A stretch of DNA of 64,000 nucleotides from positions 1,706,501 through 1,770,500 of the forward strand of contig NZ_CP045429.1 of assembly GCF_005886805.2 (NCBI RefSeq), given 5' to 3'. Each line of letters opens with the position of its first letter. Position 1 is the stretch's first letter. This stretch comes from Pseudoalteromonas rubra (GTDB lineage Bacteria > Pseudomonadota > Gammaproteobacteria > Enterobacterales > Alteromonadaceae). The notes beneath the pieces were generated by a model that was not told where the DNA came from, searched no databases, and saw only the letters and a list, made by a program, of their open reading frames with translations. Shown piece by piece: positions 62,259 to 64,000 of this stretch. The position numbers and the translations under genes were made by a program.

Positions 62259-64000
62259 TCACAGCAGCCAGGCGTAGCTAAACTTGGCAAAAAACGTCTT
62301 GTTGTCTTTGCTGATTTTACTCAAATCGTCATCCTGATATCCATTGTCTGAATAGCCGGCAAAAAACACGGTCTGTGGGTTCAGCTTATAAGCGTAAAGC
62401 AATTGGGTGCTCAGGCGTTTATAGTGACTGTCTACATCATCAATGTAGTTGGCCTGATTACGGCGAATATCCGTTTTAATGAAGGCCAGCCTCAGATAAC
62501 TGTTAATGTTAAACTGATAAGTGAAGCGCACGTCGCTCAGGTTTGCTGTAAACACTTCCATACCTTCAGCGGTGAGCTTTTGATACGTATGACGAAGTCG
62601 GATCTCAAAGTGCTGACCAAGGTAGAAGTCCAGTAAAGGGCGTATGTAACGCTCATCCGCCATACGATTATTGGCTAAATCAACGCGGTTACCTCTGCGC
62701 AGGGTGAGTCCGCTGAAGACGCCGGGTGCGGGCTTACTCTCCAGGTAAATCCATTGCGTGTTTTCGGTAAATAAGTCCGTGTTGCCATCAATGGTCAGGC
62801 TGGTTTCGTCATGGCGTAATCCGGTACGCTTACGATGGTCGAAACCAAAATCAATGATACTTTGCAGTGGTCCGCTGATAGCGATATTGCTCTGGACTTC
62901 TTTTTCCAGTAACTCACCGTTTTCATTGTGGCTAATATCCCAGTCAGTATACCAGCGTGTGCGGTTCCACCAGGTGTTTTCATCACCATACCAACGGTAT
63001 TCAAACCCGGTAATAAACTTATTGAAGTCGACTTGCGACAGGAATCCCATGTCGGCGCGTAGCGCAGCATCATAGTTGCGATAGCTGGCAAAGGCTTTCC
63101 AGTGCTTGCGGTTATGACGATAGTCCAGCATATAACCCAGGCCTTGATTATCATCTTTTAGCTGGGTGCGCAGTACGCTTTCGTCTATTTCACAGTCTTC
63201 CAGTGTTTCGTCATCACAAAGTTCTTTGACCATAGCCGGATCATAGTCTGTTTTTGACGTTAAGAGCTGTGCTTTGAACGTATCGTTCGCAGTGGGCTCG
63301 TATTTACCGTCCACACTGAACAGCTGATTCTTATAATCATTACTTTGCCGGGTTGTGGTTAGTGCGCCCACAGAGAGTGTCTCGTCGGCATCATAGCGGT
63401 AGCGCAGTGCGGCATTTTCACTTTTTTGTTCCAATGAAACGACGCTGGACCCCAGGTTCCCCGGCACCATGACATTGGTAAACTCATCGTTAGTGACAAA
63501 AGCGGCATAGGTGTGGCCTTGCTTGCTACCGGTTAGTTTGGCCCCATAATCCGGCGCGGCAATATTACGGGTGTGCAACAGATTAATATGTGAGGAAAAG
63601 TAGTCTGCATTGTCGAGGAAGAAGGCCCGTTTTTCCGGGAAGAACAAGCTAAAGCTGTTATTAACACTGAGCTGACCATTGTCGGCTTCTACCTGAGAAA
63701 AGTCCGGGTTGAGCGTCGCATTCAGTGTTGTGTCCGGGGTGATTGCCCATTTGACATCTAGCCCGGGTTCATAGTCGGTGTCGTTTTCCCAGTCCGGGAT
63801 CGTGCTGCCATCAATGTCTCTGGTTTGCTGGCGGCTGACAACCATAGAGGGGATCACGGCAAGGTTGCTGCTTTGCTGCGCGCCAGAAAATCCGGTGTAT
63901 GCCGGCATTTGGCAAACCCAGCATTGATTTTCATGGGCGATTTGCATACTGGAAATACGTAGCCTTTCGCTACGTGGGTAAAAGCGCAGGAACTCCATGG
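62259..64000 (-). CDS. DUF5916 outer-membrane barrel protein, 5' end outside window
   Basis: C-terminal 579 or more residues; the frame runs off the window. DATLNATLNPDFSQVEAD-type segment (ATLNPDFSQVEADNGQLSVN) and SLFFPEKRAFFLDNADYF are the DUF5916 hallmarks; the rest is amphipathic strands of a long barrel ending in ...FFAKFSYAWLL. In full proteins a CBM9-like domain precedes the barrel. Outer membrane, function unknown, often linked with polysaccharide or peptide use. Confidence 0.85.
   Translation of the reverse strand, partial: MEFLRFYPRSERLRISSMQIAHENQCWVCQMPAYTGFSGAQQSSNLAVIPSMVVSRQQTRDIDGSTIPDWENDTDYEPGLDVKWAITPDTTLNATLNPDFSQVEADNGQLSVNNSFSLFFPEKRAFFLDNADYFSSHINLLHTRNIAAPDYGAKLTGSKQGHTYAAFVTNDEFTNVMVPGNLGSSVVSLEQKSENAALRYRYDADETLSVGALTTTRQSNDYKNQLFSVDGKYEPTANDTFKAQLLTSKTDYDPAMVKELCDDETLEDCEIDESVLRTQLKDDNQGLGYMLDYRHNRKHWKAFASYRNYDAALRADMGFLSQVDFNKFITGFEYRWYGDENTWWNRTRWYTDWDISHNENGELLEKEVQSNIAISGPLQSIIDFGFDHRKRTGLRHDETSLTIDGNTDLFTENTQWIYLESKPAPGVFSGLTLRRGNRVDLANNRMADERYIRPLLDFYLGQHFEIRLRHTYQKLTAEGMEVFTANLSDVRFTYQFNINSYLRLAFIKTDIRRNQANYIDDVDSHYKRLSTQLLYAYKLNPQTVFFAGYSDNGYQDDDLSKISKDNKTFFAKFSYAWLL

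Noticed and set aside
1..64000. CRISPR arrays
   Set aside because: No series of regularly spaced direct repeats of 23-40 bp was found on reading; the only short periodic repeats are the regulator boxes at 3972-4011.

Overview
The window reads as chromosomal DNA of a marine gammaproteobacterium of the order Alteromonadales, most likely Pseudoalteromonas. This rests on gene neighbourhoods and protein types (rnt/motY, fabB/mnmC, smpB/ratA/rnfH, rlmE-ftsH-folP-glmM-tpiA-secG-tRNA-Leu, MipA with DUF3019, a polar Na+ motor MotY, a DUF5916 barrel protein) and is an inference, not a database result.

Layout. 0-5.8 kb: a TPR-GGDEF regulator cut by the window start, a secreted discoidin-like protein, a MipA/OmpV-DUF3019 pair, a class C beta-lactamase-fold lipoprotein and a small unknown protein. 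5.87-15.0 kb: a 9.1-kb island integrated at the 3' end of ssrA (tmRNA, minus strand, 15007-15363). A 10-bp copy of the tmRNA 3' end lies at the far end (5872-5881), followed by what looks like the displaced original ssrA terminator. The island has lambdoid/Mu-like pieces (NinB, YbcO, HTH, shortened antiterminator-Q-like protein, Com, a frameshifted DNA methylase, GH24 lysozyme, holin-like protein) but no integrase and no structural genes. Three genes that do not look phage-derived sit at three separate points: a NACHT NTPase, a KAP P-loop NTPase and an unrecognised two-TM coiled-coil protein. I regard this as a prophage remnant kept as a carrier of probable anti-phage defence genes; it is the most interesting part of the window.

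15.9-31.9 kb: housekeeping DNA: FapA-like DUF342 protein, RNase T, MotY, MnmC, FabB with a FabR-like operator, SmpB, RatA, RnfH, then DUF2069/WrbA/ArsC/BepA, a TusA-like protein with a PerM permease, and a three-domain cysteine desulfurase / degenerate metallo-beta-lactamase / rhodanese fusion.

31.9-39.1 kb: a LacI-family regulator diverges from pgi, with two LacI-type palindromes between them; zwf-pgl follow. An IS4-family element with an 11-bp target duplication sits in the middle of the hairpin terminator of pgl. 39.4-45.4 kb: NSS transporter, an RstA/RstB-like two-component system, a lipoprotein and a second beta-lactamase-fold hydrolase. Boxes resembling the E. coli RstA site precede mipA and the first hydrolase, which suggests that this two-component system controls them.

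45.4-64 kb: yhbY/rlmE/ftsH, folP-glmM-tpiA-secG, two near-identical tRNA-Leu(GAG) genes, a helicase IV, a RimK-type ligase, a PspB-like small membrane protein, queC/queE, a MATE exporter with an AraC-type regulator, a periplasmic solute-binding protein, cysK and the C-terminal part of a DUF5916 protein cut by the window end.
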